Source: Lactiplantibacillus brownii (GTDB lineage: Bacteria; Bacillota; Bacilli; Lactobacillales; Lactobacillaceae). From it: DNA of 64,000 nucleotides. This document shows positions 26,979 to 37,149 of this stretch, one piece after another. The stretch spans positions 186,001 to 250,000 of the forward strand of contig NZ_JAVCWF010000001.1 in the NCBI RefSeq assembly GCF_031085375.1, read 5' to 3'. Position numbers and translations under genes: made by a program. Under the pieces are notes generated by a model. The model had not been told where the DNA came from. It saw only the letters and a program-made list of their open reading frames with translations, and did not search any database. How positions within the stretch are numbered: position 1 is the stretch's first letter; every line of letters begins with the position of its first letter.

Positions 26979-28655
26979 TTGGCAACTAATCAATGGTGGC
27001 AAAAAGCCGTCGTCTATCAAGTTTATCCACGGTCGTTTCAAGATTCAAATGGTGATGGTATCGGTGATCTACCGGGGATAACCAGTCGGCTCGATTATAT
27101 TAAAAAGTTGGGCGCGGATGTGATTTGGCTCAATCCGGTTTATCGGTCACCGGGGGTTGATAATGGTTATGACATTAGTGATTATTACGATATCAATCCG
27201 GAATTTGGAACAATGGCGGATTTTGATCAACTGCTAGCCGCGGCCCATCAGCGTGGTTTAAAGATCATGATGGATATTGTTGTTAACCATTCGTCAACTG
27301 AAAATAAGTGGTTCAAGGAAAGTGCCAAGAGTAAAGATAATCCCTATTCGGATTATTATATTTGGCGTGATCCTGTTGATGGGCATGCACCTAATAACTG
27401 GGGTGGCTTTTTCGGCGGGTCCGTTTGGGAATACGTTGAAAGTCGCCAGCAGTATTATCTGCATTCCTTTGCGGTTGAGCAAGCAGATCTAAATTGGGAG
27501 AATCCTAATTTGCGGCAAGCCGTCTATGACATGATGAACTTTTGGGTCAATAAGGGCGTGGATGGATTCCGATTAGATGTGATTAATCTGATTTCTAAAC
27601 CGGCTAGTTTTGCAGATGGACAACCTAATCCTGGTGAACCATACGCTGACATCGGCCCAATTATTGCTAACGGGCCGCGGTTGAGCGAATTTTTGCAAGA
27701 AATGAATGCAAACGTTTTAGCCGGTCATGATTTGATCACCGTGGGCGAATCGCCAGCTGCTACAATCAAAGACGCGGCCCAATCAGCCGGGTTGACGACC
27801 CATGAGTTAAACATGGTCTTTGAATTTGAACATATGGGTCTTGATGGTAATCCGGCACCTGAATTAGGCAAGTGGAATGATCAGCCCGTTAAGTTGGTTG
27901 ATTTAAAGGCTAGTTTGACGAAATGGCAGAATGGCCTTCATGGTACCGCTTGGAACAGTTTATATTGGAATAATCATGACCAGCCGCGCATCGTGTCACG
28001 CTTTGGTAATGATGCGCCGCAATATCGGGAACGGTCAGCGAAAATGTTAGCGACGCTGCTGCATTTTCTTCAAGGCACCCCATATGTGTACGAAGGTGAA
28101 GAATTGGGAATGACCAACGCGCATTTTAAAAAGCTAGCTGACTATGAAGATCTGGAATCCTTGAACGCCTATCATCACTTTGTGGATGATGAAAAACGAG
28201 TCTCGGCACCGACAATGTTAGCTTATTTAGCCCACATTTCGCGAGATAATGCGCGGACCCCTATGCAATGGAACGCTAATTTGAATGCGGGATTCTCAAC
28301 TGGGACGCCTTGGTTGAAAGTTAATCAAAACTATCCAGAAATTAATGCCGAACGTACTTTGGCACAGCCAGATTCAGTCTTTAGTTACTATCAACAGTTG
28401 ATCAAGTTGCGGCACACGCTGCCGGTGATCACTACTGGTAACTATCAGTTGCTGGCGCCGGACGACGCTGAAGTTTATGCCTATTTACGTCAAGATGACC
28501 AACAAACGTTACTGGTCGTCTGCAACTTTACGGCGATGGCCCAAACGCGTCATTTTGCACAACTACCGGCGCAGGCTAAGTTAGTGATTAGTAACTATGC
28601 TGATGATCGTGGCGATCAGTTACGACCTTATGAAGCGAAAGTCTATGAATTTTAG
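26979..28655 (+). CDS. Alpha-glucosidase / oligo-1,6-glucosidase (GH13_31), second full paralogue
   Basis: This 558-residue cytoplasmic enzyme is close in length and motifs to the enzyme at 21082: Asp200 (GFRLDVINL), Glu257 (TVGESPA), Asp334 (NNHDQPR). The start is TTG at 26979, 8 bp after GAGGAG; an upstream GTG overlaps the ribosome binding site. It stands alone between repeat copy 3 and a terminator and has its own promoter region, so it is probably regulated separately from the sucrose operon. Confidence 0.9.
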   Translation: MATNQWWQKAVVYQVYPRSFQDSNGDGIGDLPGITSRLDYIKKLGADVIWLNPVYRSPGVDNGYDISDYYDINPEFGTMADFDQLLAAAHQRGLKIMMDIVVNHSSTENKWFKESAKSKDNPYSDYYIWRDPVDGHAPNNWGGFFGGSVWEYVESRQQYYLHSFAVEQADLNWENPNLRQAVYDMMNFWVNKGVDGFRLDVINLISKPASFADGQPNPGEPYADIGPIIANGPRLSEFLQEMNANVLAGHDLITVGESPAATIKDAAQSAGLTTHELNMVFEFEHMGLDGNPAPELGKWNDQPVKLVDLKASLTKWQNGLHGTAWNSLYWNNHDQPRIVSRFGNDAPQYRERSAKMLATLLHFLQGTPYVYEGEELGMTNAHFKKLADYEDLESLNAYHHFVDDEKRVSAPTMLAYLAHISRDNARTPMQWNANLNAGFSTGTPWLKVNQNYPEINAERTLAQPDSVFSYYQQLIKLRHTLPVITTGNYQLLAPDDAEVYAYLRQDDQQTLLVVCNFTAMAQTRHFAQLPAQAKLVISNYADDRGDQLRPYEAKVYEF

Positions 28656-28671
28656 GCCATTTTAGTCAAAA

Positions 28672-28726
28672 AAAGCAGGCTTGACAGTCACCGACACTTT
28701 AAGTGTTGTGATTGTGAAGTCTGTTT
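28672..28726. terminator. Terminator between convergent alpha-glucosidase and LysR genes
   Basis: A long stem around CAGGCTTGACAGTCAC / GTGATTGTGAAGTCTG, with an inner ACACTT/AAGTGT hairpin, is flanked by an A run on the left and TTTTG on the right. It can serve both genes. Confidence 0.75.
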
Positions 28727-28729
28727 TGA

Positions 28730-29635
28730 TTACTCTTTGGTAACGGCGTCTTCAGCCTTAAAAGTTTGTTCCACAATATCCATAATTTGCTTAAATAACC
28801 CGATTGGAAATTGGTGAGCCCGACGAATCAAATTGATATGCACACTAGGCACTTGGACGTCTTCAATAGGAATTTCGACGAGATCGTCAGCGGGAGGCGT
28901 TGCGATATCTGAAATAAAGCCTAGCGCAAGATTTTCACGAACGAGTCCGCTGATTAAGGTGCTGTTGTCAGATTCAAATAAGACTTGCGGCTCAATTGAC
29001 AATTGTTCGGCCAACTGATGGAAAACCAGTTTGTTTAAGTAAGTGGCATTCAAAATGACAAAAGGCGATTTAAGCGCTTCTTTGAACGTTGGATGGGCCA
29101 TTTTAGCCAAAGGATGTTCTGGATTTGCCAAAATTTTGAAATGGAATGGCCGCAACGGGGTGACCGCTAAACGTTCATCCAACGTTTGATCCAAATTACC
29201 ACTGACCGCTAAATCAAGTTGACCACCAAGCACTTGTTTGACCAGCTGATTAGCACCCATTTCAACGGTGTGCACGCTGCTCAAGAGATCTTGTTCAATG
29301 ATTGGCTTGGTCAGAGCGGGCAGATAGTGTTCCCCCACGGCAGGTTCAATGCCAAGTCGCAACGTATGTTGGCGTAAATGGCCAATTGATTCGTTGACAT
29401 GTTGCCAGTTGGAAATAATATCATTGGCCGCTAACAAAAGTTGCTGACCACTAGGCGTCAGCACTAAGGCCTTAGTTTTAGCTTGTCGGAAAAAGAGCGT
29501 CGTTTGAAAGTGACGTTCCAATCGTTTAATAGCTTGTGAAATGGTGGGCTGACTGACATGGAAATCAGCAGCGGTTTGTGTGTAACTTTGAGTACTGATT
29601 AGACGCTGGAAGTAATACAAATCCTTAATATTCAT
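28730..29635 (-). CDS. LysR-family transcriptional regulator (CysB/CynR-like)
   Basis: This 301-residue protein has an N-terminal helix-turn-helix (YTQTAADFHVSQPTISQAIK, residues 16-35) and a type 2 periplasmic-binding-like effector domain. The ATG at 29635 is preferred, with GGAGG 11 bp before it; the ORF extends six codons further, but that ATG lies over the binding site. Targets are unknown: no divergent gene is close, only the long non-coding stretch. Confidence 0.88.
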   Translation of the reverse strand: MNIKDLYYFQRLISTQSYTQTAADFHVSQPTISQAIKRLERHFQTTLFFRQAKTKALVLTPSGQQLLLAANDIISNWQHVNESIGHLRQHTLRLGIEPAVGEHYLPALTKPIIEQDLLSSVHTVEMGANQLVKQVLGGQLDLAVSGNLDQTLDERLAVTPLRPFHFKILANPEHPLAKMAHPTFKEALKSPFVILNATYLNKLVFHQLAEQLSIEPQVLFESDNSTLISGLVRENLALGFISDIATPPADDLVEIPIEDVQVPSVHINLIRRAHQFPIGLFKQIMDIVEQTFKAEDAVTKE

Positions 29636-30650
29636 GAAAAATGCAGCCTCCATAAAAATAATTAATGTTAAGTCGGAACTTAACGACAGTCGATTAAATA
29701 AAATTTGGTTTTGGTTGGGCGTTTATCAATTTATTTATTAGTTAAGGTGCTCCGCAATTCTAAGCACTTAACAATTAAGCTACCAACTAATCATACCACG
29801 GAAAAATTAATTAAGTCGGGTGGACTAATAATGAAGAAAATTAACAAAGTAGTTAACGCCTTAAACGGATAAGCTTTACTAATGTTCATTTAAATTGAAT
29901 TTATCTGAACCTTGATATCATCAACTTTAGGTAAATCTTCCCCTTATCCTAGCTTATCAGTTAAGGGGGTGTCTAATCATATGCCCACGAAATATCAAAA
30001 TAATATTTATTTATGTTGCTTTATCAAATCTTTTTAGAATAATTATTAAATAATGATGATTGAGACTTGATGATTTTAATAAAGCTTAAAGGGGTGTATT
30101 GATAACGAAATCTTATTGGCTTCGGCTAAGGCTCATTCGTGATAACTGAAAATAATGATTAACTGATAAAAACAGTATAAATTATATTTATCGGTTAAAG
30201 GCCTGTCATATATCAAGTGATAATTGAATGGGTATGACGACACGCCTATTAACAATGGGATACACCCATCTTATCGTATTTTGGTACGGATTGCGCAAAC
30301 AAAGGTTGACCCCTTGAAGCTATAAATGAGTCTAATAGTCATTTTAAACGGTCCATATAAGACTGAAGCTTAGTTATTAAGGTTCGTTCTGATGGGCATA
30401 ATGACCACTTATTAGTTAAAGGGGTGCTACGGTTTGCGCTTTTAAGGACTTCGTTACAAGCAAACGTTAATTTACACTAAAAACAATAATAACGACAATT
30501 TAGATTGACATAAATTATTATAATACTGATAAATGATAAAAGCCCGTAAAATGCAATCCGGATTAATGTTTGTTAACTAAACATAAATATTTATTATAGT
30601 TATTCGAGTAATAAAAAAGTGTGAGTGGCATACTCACACTTAAAGTGACT
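29636..30650. other. AT-rich ~1 kb non-coding region with degenerate direct repeats
   Basis: No gene was found on either strand. A motif close to TTATTAGTTAAAGGGGTG recurs at about 29735, 29954, 30083, 30190 and 30409, spaced irregularly by 107-220 bp. It could be worn repeat material or several small RNA or peptide units; a Shine-Dalgarno-like GGGGTG before an 18-codon ORF at about 29981 is the only coding hint and is weak. Confidence 0.5.
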
Positions 30651-30872
30651 TTAAGCATCATCGTCATCGGAATCGTCGGTGGCTAAATGACGTAATTTTA
30701 TCCGACCGAAAATATCTAGGCCGATGCCAAGAAGTACCATGCCAGTGAGATAGTATCGTAACGTGGGGTAAAGTGTGGCGGGGTCATCGCGCACGGTAAT
30801 GACGGCAGCACCAATCACACTAATTAAAGCAAAGAATAGTCGACCGTTCACCAGTATCAATTTTTGATCCAA
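30651..30872 (-). CDS. Small membrane protein of unknown function
   Basis: This 73-residue protein has two hydrophobic helices (about 12-26 and 41-58) and a very acidic tail (DDSDDDD). The start is TTG with AGAGGA about 9 bp upstream. No family recognised. It precedes the long non-coding stretch and may be co-transcribed with the MFS gene 98 bp upstream. Confidence 0.65.
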   Translation of the reverse strand: MDQKLILVNGRLFFALISVIGAAVITVRDDPATLYPTLRYYLTGMVLLGIGLDIFGRIKLRHLATDDSDDDDA

Positions 30873-30970
30873 ATCAATTTTCCTCTCAGTTATGCGAACA
30901 AACTTACCAATTGGAAAGATTATAAATGTGAGAACGTTTGCAAGTCAATTCCTTTGACTAATGACAATTT

Positions 30971-32152
30971 TTAAGGCCTTTGCTGGGAATTTTGACGCAT
31001 TACGTGATTTAAAACTAAGACGGTCAGTAAAGCTAAGCCGGCGAAAAGTGCGGCACCATCGCCTAACCGCATTAAGCCACCGTGAGCCAACACACCAGCA
31101 GCGGTCGCCGAACCGAGGGAAATACCGATATTAAAGAAAATCGCATTGAGCGACGAGGCTAATAAAATAGCTTGCGGATAGTCGGCTTCTGCCACGTCCA
31201 GAAAGTGAATCTGAATGGGTGAATTTACGACGGAAATGATCAGCGCCAAAATCAAGAATACGAGCATACCAGTCAGTTTAGTCGTCATTGCCAATGGTAG
31301 AAGTAATAGTAGCACAATGTCTACCAGATAAAAGCGTGGCAGGGTGGTCAAGCCATGGCGTTGCGCAATCGTTCCTGAGAGGCGATTGCCTAAGATACTC
31401 ATGATACCGAGAGCTAGTAGGAGCCAATTTAAGGCAGTCGTGCTAAAGCCTAGGCCAGTCGTTAGCAATGGGCGAATATAGGTATAGTACGCATACAGCG
31501 CTGCGGCGGAAAAGAGAATCAACAGTGCACCGAGGCCGACACGACGATCGGTCAATAAGACGAGCTGACCCTTGAGATTGCTACTAGGAGCCTTTGGGAG
31601 ATGTCGCGGCAAGATAAAAGCTAAGGCAATGCAGGTCAACAGGCTTAGCCCTGAAATAAGATGAAAGGCGACATGCCAACTGGTTGCTGTGCTGACGGCC
31701 GTCCCAATTGGTAAACCAATGACTGAAGCGATACTAAAGCCGGCCGCAATCCAAGAAATCAAAATGGCTCGTTTGTGGCGGGGTGCCAGGTCATTGGCAA
31801 ATAGGGTGATCAAGGATTCAATCGTACCAGCGACTGCCGCCGTTAATAGTCGGGAGATTAAGAACCAAGTATAGGTCGTTGCGAAGCCACTGACGGTATT
31901 CCCAATCAAAAAGAGGCCCATCAGGACCATCAAAGTTTGATAACGATCAAACCGATTGGCGAAAAGCGTAATGATGGGGGTACTGATGGCATAAACGATA
32001 GCAAAAATGGTTACTAAGTAGCCCGCACTAGCGACGGTGACCTTTAGCGATTGGGCAATGTCGGAGATGACGCCCACGACCATAAATTCGTTACAGCCCA
32101 GCATAAATGAAACTAAAACTAAAGCACTGGCTTGCCAGCGATATTTATTCAC
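30971..32152 (-). CDS. MFS transporter, AraJ/drug-efflux type
   Basis: This 393-residue protein has 12 predicted helices and the DHA1-family features FMLGCNEFMVVGVISDIA at the N-terminus and a loop 2-3 variant of motif A (NRFDRYQTLM). The start is GTG at 32152 with TGGAGG 10 bp before it; the annotated longer frame begins inside the binding site. It probably exports sugars or toxic compounds; substrate unknown. Confidence 0.88.
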   Translation of the reverse strand: MNKYRWQASALVLVSFMLGCNEFMVVGVISDIAQSLKVTVASAGYLVTIFAIVYAISTPIITLFANRFDRYQTLMVLMGLFLIGNTVSGFATTYTWFLISRLLTAAVAGTIESLITLFANDLAPRHKRAILISWIAAGFSIASVIGLPIGTAVSTATSWHVAFHLISGLSLLTCIALAFILPRHLPKAPSSNLKGQLVLLTDRRVGLGALLILFSAAALYAYYTYIRPLLTTGLGFSTTALNWLLLALGIMSILGNRLSGTIAQRHGLTTLPRFYLVDIVLLLLLPLAMTTKLTGMLVFLILALIISVVNSPIQIHFLDVAEADYPQAILLASSLNAIFFNIGISLGSATAAGVLAHGGLMRLGDGAALFAGLALLTVLVLNHVMRQNSQQRP

Positions 32153-32390
32153 GGTTTTGTAACCTCCAATCAAATTTAGTGATTGTTTTAATTATACTAT
32201 GAGATTAATTACCATAGACCACGTTTTTTAAGAAAGCCTGAATGCTAGTGTTTATCGTGTGCAATCGTCTGAATTTGCCAGCCAAACCTGGTGACAAATC
32301 AACCAATCAATAAAAATGGTTAATGCAATTGATAATATCGCATTATGATTGTTGTTATACTCAGCCAAATGGGATTATAATTGTAAGGTC

Positions 32391-32415
32391 AGCTAACATT
32401 GACATAATGTTAGCT
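32391..32415. promoter_or_regulatory. Perfect inverted repeat in the adhesin 5' UTR
   Basis: AGCTAACATT, 5 bp, AATGTTAGCT (32391-32400 and 32406-32415) lies about 20 bp before the adhesin ribosome binding site. It may be an operator or an RNA hairpin that limits expression. Confidence 0.5.
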
Positions 32416-32447
32416 ACTGAATTAAAAAAGAGGGGAGGGAAAAAACG

Positions 32448-35400
32448 ATGATTTTAAATAAAAAGCAGACGCAACACCGAATCCAGACTTTTATTGCTGG
32501 GGCCGCGACGTTGCTAACGTTGTTAGTCACGTCGACGATCACTGCTAAAGCGGATGACACCGCGACAACTAGCGCTACGTCGACGAGTGAGGCCACGATG
32601 ACAAGCAGTCATTCGACGACTCCTGATAAAACGGTGGTGTTACCCGCTAGCAAGACTGCAACGAGTTCTTATTCTGAACCACAAACGAGTTCTGCCAGTA
32701 CAACGACGTCAACTAGTCAAGCGACAAGTCATTCAGCAACGGTAACGACGTCAATGACCGCCACAAAAGCACCATCAACCAGCTCCGATACGACGGAGTC
32801 AGTTGATGTGGCTAAAGGCAGTTCAGTTGATGCTAGTGGTCAAAGTGACGCGAATCAAGTTCAGGCTAAAGCCAAAGCAACTAGTGCTCAGAATCATAAT
32901 CAACAATCAAATTCACAGCAATACTCGGCAGTGACAACTAGTCAAAAGGATTCGTCAGCTCAGCCACTTCAATCGCAAGCCAGCCTAGCACGATTAAGTT
33001 ATACGACCTTAGCCACCTTGGCGGCACAAGCAAAACAGGCTGTTAATGGATTGACAGCGGCTGATGCCACGGTGACGGATAGCGATGGCAAAATTTACAG
33101 TGCTAGCGATGCCTTGAGTTTATATGCGACTTATCTCGCTAAATACCACTGGTCCATTGATAATGGTGTCACAATCAAGGCCGGCGAAACGGCGACTTTG
33201 ACGTTACCCAACAATGTGTTATTTACGACGGGGACCACCGATATCAACATGATGAATAGTGAGGGGCAGTCGATTGGGACTTTCTCAGCAGCGGCTGGGT
33301 CACAAACGGGGACGTTAACCTTTAATGATTATTTTGCCGTACATGAGGTTTCTGAACGGCAAGGCAGTTTGAGCTTCAATGTCACCGGGACGGATACGAC
33401 CATTGGTGATAGTTCTGCTAAAATCAATAAGGTTGGTTGGCCGGTCCAAAATGGGACTCAAACCGATATGGAGTGGCAGGCGGTCGTTAACCTTGGCAGT
33501 GAAGCCTGGAACGACGTCACGCTGGTCGATCAATTAGGGCAGTACCAAACCCACAACAGTGCCATCACATTTGAAAAAGGTCAATATGTCGATGGTAGCT
33601 TTTCTGCAACGGCTAAGTTGGGATCTTATGATTTTGAGACGGACCACTTTACGCCAGCCACTGATGTGTCAGCGACGGCGGTGATAGTTACTGTCGATGG
33701 GAATCAGATGACCATTAAGTTGGGCAATATCACGACCGCCATCAATTTATATTATTCAGTCGCGCTTGAAGCTGGACAAACTTACACGAATAGCATCAGT
33801 GCAACGTACACGCCCGCGACAACGACTGATCCTGGTGATGGTGGTACGACCGATCCTGGCAGTGGCGACGGCGACGGTGGTAACACGCCTGACAAGTCGC
33901 AAACGGTCAATTCACGACCATCTTATAGTTATGGTGGTAGTGGTTCTGCGGAATGGCAGACCTACAGTTTGGTGATCAATAAAACGGATCAGCAGACTGG
34001 CGCTGCGGTAGTTGGGGCCACTTATCGGTTACAAACGACCACTGGGACGGTCTTGCAATCAGGCTTAGTCACTAATCAGGCTGGGCAGATCGTCATGACT
34101 AACTTAGCAGCTGGAACCTACGTTTTGGTTGAAACAGCGGCGCCTACTGGTTATCTGGTTGATCAAACGGCCTATTCAATTTTGGTTGGTGCCGAAACAG
34201 CCGTTAGTGGTGTTGTTTCAAAAGCTGTCACGGATACGGCGATTGCCAAGACGACGGTAGTGGTTAAAAAAGTTTGGCAAAATGTGCCTAAACAGGTGAC
34301 GACACCGGCTGTTACCGTTCGACTGATCTTGAATGGCACACCAACGGCTCAAACCTTAACGCTAACCGCGGCTAACGGGTATCAGGGCTCATTTGACAAC
34401 TTGGCAGCGACGGATGCTAATGGCCAATTACTTCAGTATACGGTCGTTGAAACGCCGTTAACAGGCTATACAAGCACGCAAACCACGACTGATCAAACGG
34501 CGACGTTAACGAATACGTATCAAACTGGTACGTTAACCCTGATCAAGACGGATACGACTGGTCAGAAACGCTTGGCTGGTGCGACCTTTACACTGACTAA
34601 TGCTGCGGGAAATGTCGTGGCAACCGTTGTTACCGATAAAACTGGTCAAGCGGTAGTCACTGGCTTAACCCAAGGCACGTACACGTTGCGGGAAACGCTT
34701 GCGCCAACCGGTTATGTTGTCGATACCACGCCACAGACGGTCACTTTAACGAACGAAACCAACTATCAAACAACAGTGACGGTTGCGGATGCCTTAGAAC
34801 CAACTGGCAGTGTAACGGTAATCAAAATTGATGGTGCAACGCAAGCTAAATTGTCCCAGGCCAAATTTGAGTTGCGTAACGCTCAAGGTCAGGTCGTCAG
34901 AACGGGTGTAACTGGTGCCAACGGTCAATTACGTTTTAGTGATCTAGCCGTGGGCACCTACACGTTACATGAAGTGACGGCACCGACTGGCTACGACCTG
35001 AATTCAGCAAGTCAAACGGTCACGATCAATCGTGATAACCAGTATCAAATGACCGTGACAATAGCGGATACGGCGACACCAATCGTTCAGCCAACTGGCA
35101 GTCTAACCCTGACAAAAGTCGATCATGAGACGACTGTACCATTAGCCGGGGCGACATTTGATTTAATGACGTCAGCTGGCAAACTTGTGGCAACGGGGAC
35201 AACGGATGCGGCTGGTCGATTAACATTTACAGATTTAGCACTTGGCACTTATACGTTAGTTGAACAGAAAGCACCAAGTGGTTATTTAGTGGCAACGCAA
35301 GCAAGCACAGTGACGCTGACGACCACTAAGCTATTAGTTGCGATCACGGTGACGGATGCCAAGTTGCCAACTGGTGTCACGCCAGTTGTGCCGGAACAGC

Positions 35401-35819
35401 CAACTGAACCCGTGAAACCAGTTGAACCTGGCAAGCCGACCGAACCAGAAACACCGACTGAGCCAGAACAACCTGTTGAACCAACGCAACCAACTGAACC
35501 TGAAGACTCAACTCAACCAGCGAGTCCCAAAGCACCAACTGAGACGACTGCGGCAGATAAAATTCAGCCTTCAGAAACGGGATCTGTGATGGTAACTAAC
35601 CCAGCTCGCTCGACAACTTCGACTACTGGCGAGTTAGCTAATATGGCTACAACTCCTGTGAAAGCAGCGATGACAGCCAAAATTGTTACACGTGAAACAT
35701 CGAAATCAACGTCAACCTCACCTCAGACCGGTGAAAATAAGTCGGTTTGGGTCACCATGATTGGTTGGCTAATGTTTGTATTAGTCGGCTGGTTTATAGA
35801 ACGACGTGTTCGAGTTTAA
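32448..35819 (+). CDS. Cell-wall anchored adhesin with Cna-type B domains
   Basis: The protein has 1123 residues: signal peptide (about 1-35, ending AKA), Ser/Thr-rich stretch (36-190), a collagen-binding/adhesin-like domain (about 190-455), a Gly/Asp linker, five Cna-B/SpaA-like domains (about 500-985) that repeat Lys..AGATF..GTYTL.E..PTGY, a Pro-Thr-Glu wall-spanning region (PTEPVKPVEPGKP) and a C-terminal sorting signal. The sorting motif is SPQTG at 1091-1095, followed by a hydrophobic helix and ERRVRV. Cna-B domains usually carry Lys-Asn/Asp isopeptide bonds. Sortase attachment to peptidoglycan and binding to host matrix or mucus are inferred. The ligand is unknown. Confidence 0.93.
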   Translation: MILNKKQTQHRIQTFIAGAATLLTLLVTSTITAKADDTATTSATSTSEATMTSSHSTTPDKTVVLPASKTATSSYSEPQTSSASTTTSTSQATSHSATVTTSMTATKAPSTSSDTTESVDVAKGSSVDASGQSDANQVQAKAKATSAQNHNQQSNSQQYSAVTTSQKDSSAQPLQSQASLARLSYTTLATLAAQAKQAVNGLTAADATVTDSDGKIYSASDALSLYATYLAKYHWSIDNGVTIKAGETATLTLPNNVLFTTGTTDINMMNSEGQSIGTFSAAAGSQTGTLTFNDYFAVHEVSERQGSLSFNVTGTDTTIGDSSAKINKVGWPVQNGTQTDMEWQAVVNLGSEAWNDVTLVDQLGQYQTHNSAITFEKGQYVDGSFSATAKLGSYDFETDHFTPATDVSATAVIVTVDGNQMTIKLGNITTAINLYYSVALEAGQTYTNSISATYTPATTTDPGDGGTTDPGSGDGDGGNTPDKSQTVNSRPSYSYGGSGSAEWQTYSLVINKTDQQTGAAVVGATYRLQTTTGTVLQSGLVTNQAGQIVMTNLAAGTYVLVETAAPTGYLVDQTAYSILVGAETAVSGVVSKAVTDTAIAKTTVVVKKVWQNVPKQVTTPAVTVRLILNGTPTAQTLTLTAANGYQGSFDNLAATDANGQLLQYTVVETPLTGYTSTQTTTDQTATLTNTYQTGTLTLIKTDTTGQKRLAGATFTLTNAAGNVVATVVTDKTGQAVVTGLTQGTYTLRETLAPTGYVVDTTPQTVTLTNETNYQTTVTVADALEPTGSVTVIKIDGATQAKLSQAKFELRNAQGQVVRTGVTGANGQLRFSDLAVGTYTLHEVTAPTGYDLNSASQTVTINRDNQYQMTVTIADTATPIVQPTGSLTLTKVDHETTVPLAGATFDLMTSAGKLVATGTTDAAGRLTFTDLALGTYTLVEQKAPSGYLVATQASTVTLTTTKLLVAITVTDAKLPTGVTPVVPEQPTEPVKPVEPGKPTEPETPTEPEQPVEPTQPTEPEDSTQPASPKAPTETTAADKIQPSETGSVMVTNPARSTTSTTGELANMATTPVKAAMTAKIVTRETSKSTSTSPQTGENKSVWVTMIGWLMFVLVGWFIERRVRV

Positions 35820-35844
35820 CTTTTTTGAAATTTAGCACTAAATT

Positions 35845-35895
35845 AAAACAGTTCGTCGGGATTATGAAGATTAATCCTAACGAACTGTTTTTTTA
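35845..35895 (+). terminator. Terminator of the adhesin gene
   Basis: A 12-bp stem AAAACAGTTCGT / ACGAACTGTTTT (35845-35856 and 35880-35891) is followed by T residues. Confidence 0.9.
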
Positions 35896-35907
35896 AGTCA
35901 CTTAATT

Positions 35908-36039
35908 TTAGCGACGATTTTGGCCTGAGCGTTCGTCGTGTCGTACTCTGACTGGCTGCGCTGCTGGCACACGATTGCCGGCGACCACGCCAGCAACTGC
36001 GGCTAGCCCAGCCGCTGCTAATAAACCTGCTAGTAACAT
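35908..36039 (-). CDS. 43-residue membrane peptide
   Basis: A perfect AAGGAGG lies 8 bp before the ATG at 36039. The peptide is a single Ala/Gly/Leu helix (LLAGLLAAAGLAAVAGVVAG) followed by an Arg-rich tail (RVRHDERSGQNRR). A longer in-frame ORF exists, but the binding site fixes the short start. Function unknown; such single-helix cationic peptides include membrane-protein partners and toxin-like peptides. No antitoxin is evident. Confidence 0.65.
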   Translation of the reverse strand: MLLAGLLAAAGLAAVAGVVAGNRVPAAQPVRVRHDERSGQNRR

Positions 36040-36129
36040 GTGCAGGACCTCCTTACCGTCCAAATCAATTCTATTTCTTACTTTTAGTTTAGGCGATATT
36101 TTGGCGAGAAGCAATTAATAAGCAAGGGC

Positions 36130-36972
36130 TTAACGAGATTTTGAGAAACTTGAAATTTTCTTAATTAATTGGCGATTATTGTTGATTCGTGCAAAGGCGG
36201 TCGCGTCATTTAACAACTCGGTCGTTTTGGCGGGTTCAATGCTTAATTGTGCCTGCAAAAACTTAATTTTGGCCACGTAAAAAGTGACATGGAATTGAGC
36301 GCAAATCTTAATTGCGTAGGCGAGAAGCTTGTTGCTGGCAGCATTTTCATTAATACTAGCGTAGAAATTGCCAGTGTAGTAAGCCAAGTTGATGACGCGC
36401 CAAACACTTGCGGTCGTTTCCAAAGATAGATTTGGTAAGGCGTGGCGAACCTTTTCAAAATAATATTGTGCTTTATCTGGTTCGTGGTTGTTTTGATAGG
36501 CAATCCCGGTGCCACAATAAGCCAGTTGGGTATAAATCGTGGCATGTTGCTCATCAAGTTCAGTAATAATTTGGTCAAAGTTAAATAAGACGTCGCTGAT
36601 TGGGTGTTGGTTCAATGCGGCAACGTACCCCTTTAAGAAGCAGTATTGTAACTTTGTTTCTTGATCATGACGTGGTTCGTTAGCAATCTTAGTTAACCGC
36701 TTTTCAGCATCCGCGTACTCACTAGTGATCAGGTCGAATTCAATCTTTGTCATTTCTGTTAAAACGGCGGCATCGGCGACACGCTCCGTTGGAAAAACAT
36801 CCTCTAACTGGAGATGTAATCGTTGGCAAAGTTGCGCAACAATCCGAATGGCAGGGGCTTTCCCGTTGTTTTCGAATTTGCTTAGCGTTGCCTGGGTACA
36901 AATTCCCGCTGATAATGCTTTTTGCGATAAGCCTAAAGCCTTCCGGCGGGCGATGAATAGTTCAATGTTCAA
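36130..36972 (-). CDS. XRE/Rgg-like regulator with TPR-type C-terminal domain
   Basis: This 280-residue protein has an N-terminal helix-turn-helix (GLSQKALSAGICTQATLSKFEN, in residues 14-35) and an all-helical C-terminal part of the peptide-sensing Rgg/PlcR type. The start is TTG with AAGGGGGG upstream. Regulators of this kind often respond to small peptides, but no peptide gene is obvious beside it. The 43-residue gene downstream on the same strand is the only nearby short ORF. Confidence 0.85.
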   Translation of the reverse strand: MNIELFIARRKALGLSQKALSAGICTQATLSKFENNGKAPAIRIVAQLCQRLHLQLEDVFPTERVADAAVLTEMTKIEFDLITSEYADAEKRLTKIANEPRHDQETKLQYCFLKGYVAALNQHPISDVLFNFDQIITELDEQHATIYTQLAYCGTGIAYQNNHEPDKAQYYFEKVRHALPNLSLETTASVWRVINLAYYTGNFYASINENAASNKLLAYAIKICAQFHVTFYVAKIKFLQAQLSIEPAKTTELLNDATAFARINNNRQLIKKISSFSKSR

Positions 36973-37149
36973 GTGACTGACCCCCCTTAAAGGTTATCGC
37001 ATTAACTTTAGCAGACTTAGCCCCGCACGACAAGTTAAGTTCTGGATAGCAAGGCTTATCTACCGGCATTGGTATCGCCACCAAAATTTTTATTTACAAA
37101 TTGGGTACTTTGGTTAGTGGTCATAATCGAGCTATTTTAAATGTTGGCT

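Noticed and set aside
29735..30430. CRISPR array
   Set aside because: The repeated motif is degenerate, short and irregularly spaced, and there are no cas genes.
30421..30480. Short peptide starting at GTG after TTAAAGGGG
   Set aside because: No conservation between the repeated motif copies and no hydrophobic or charged pattern; chance ORF.
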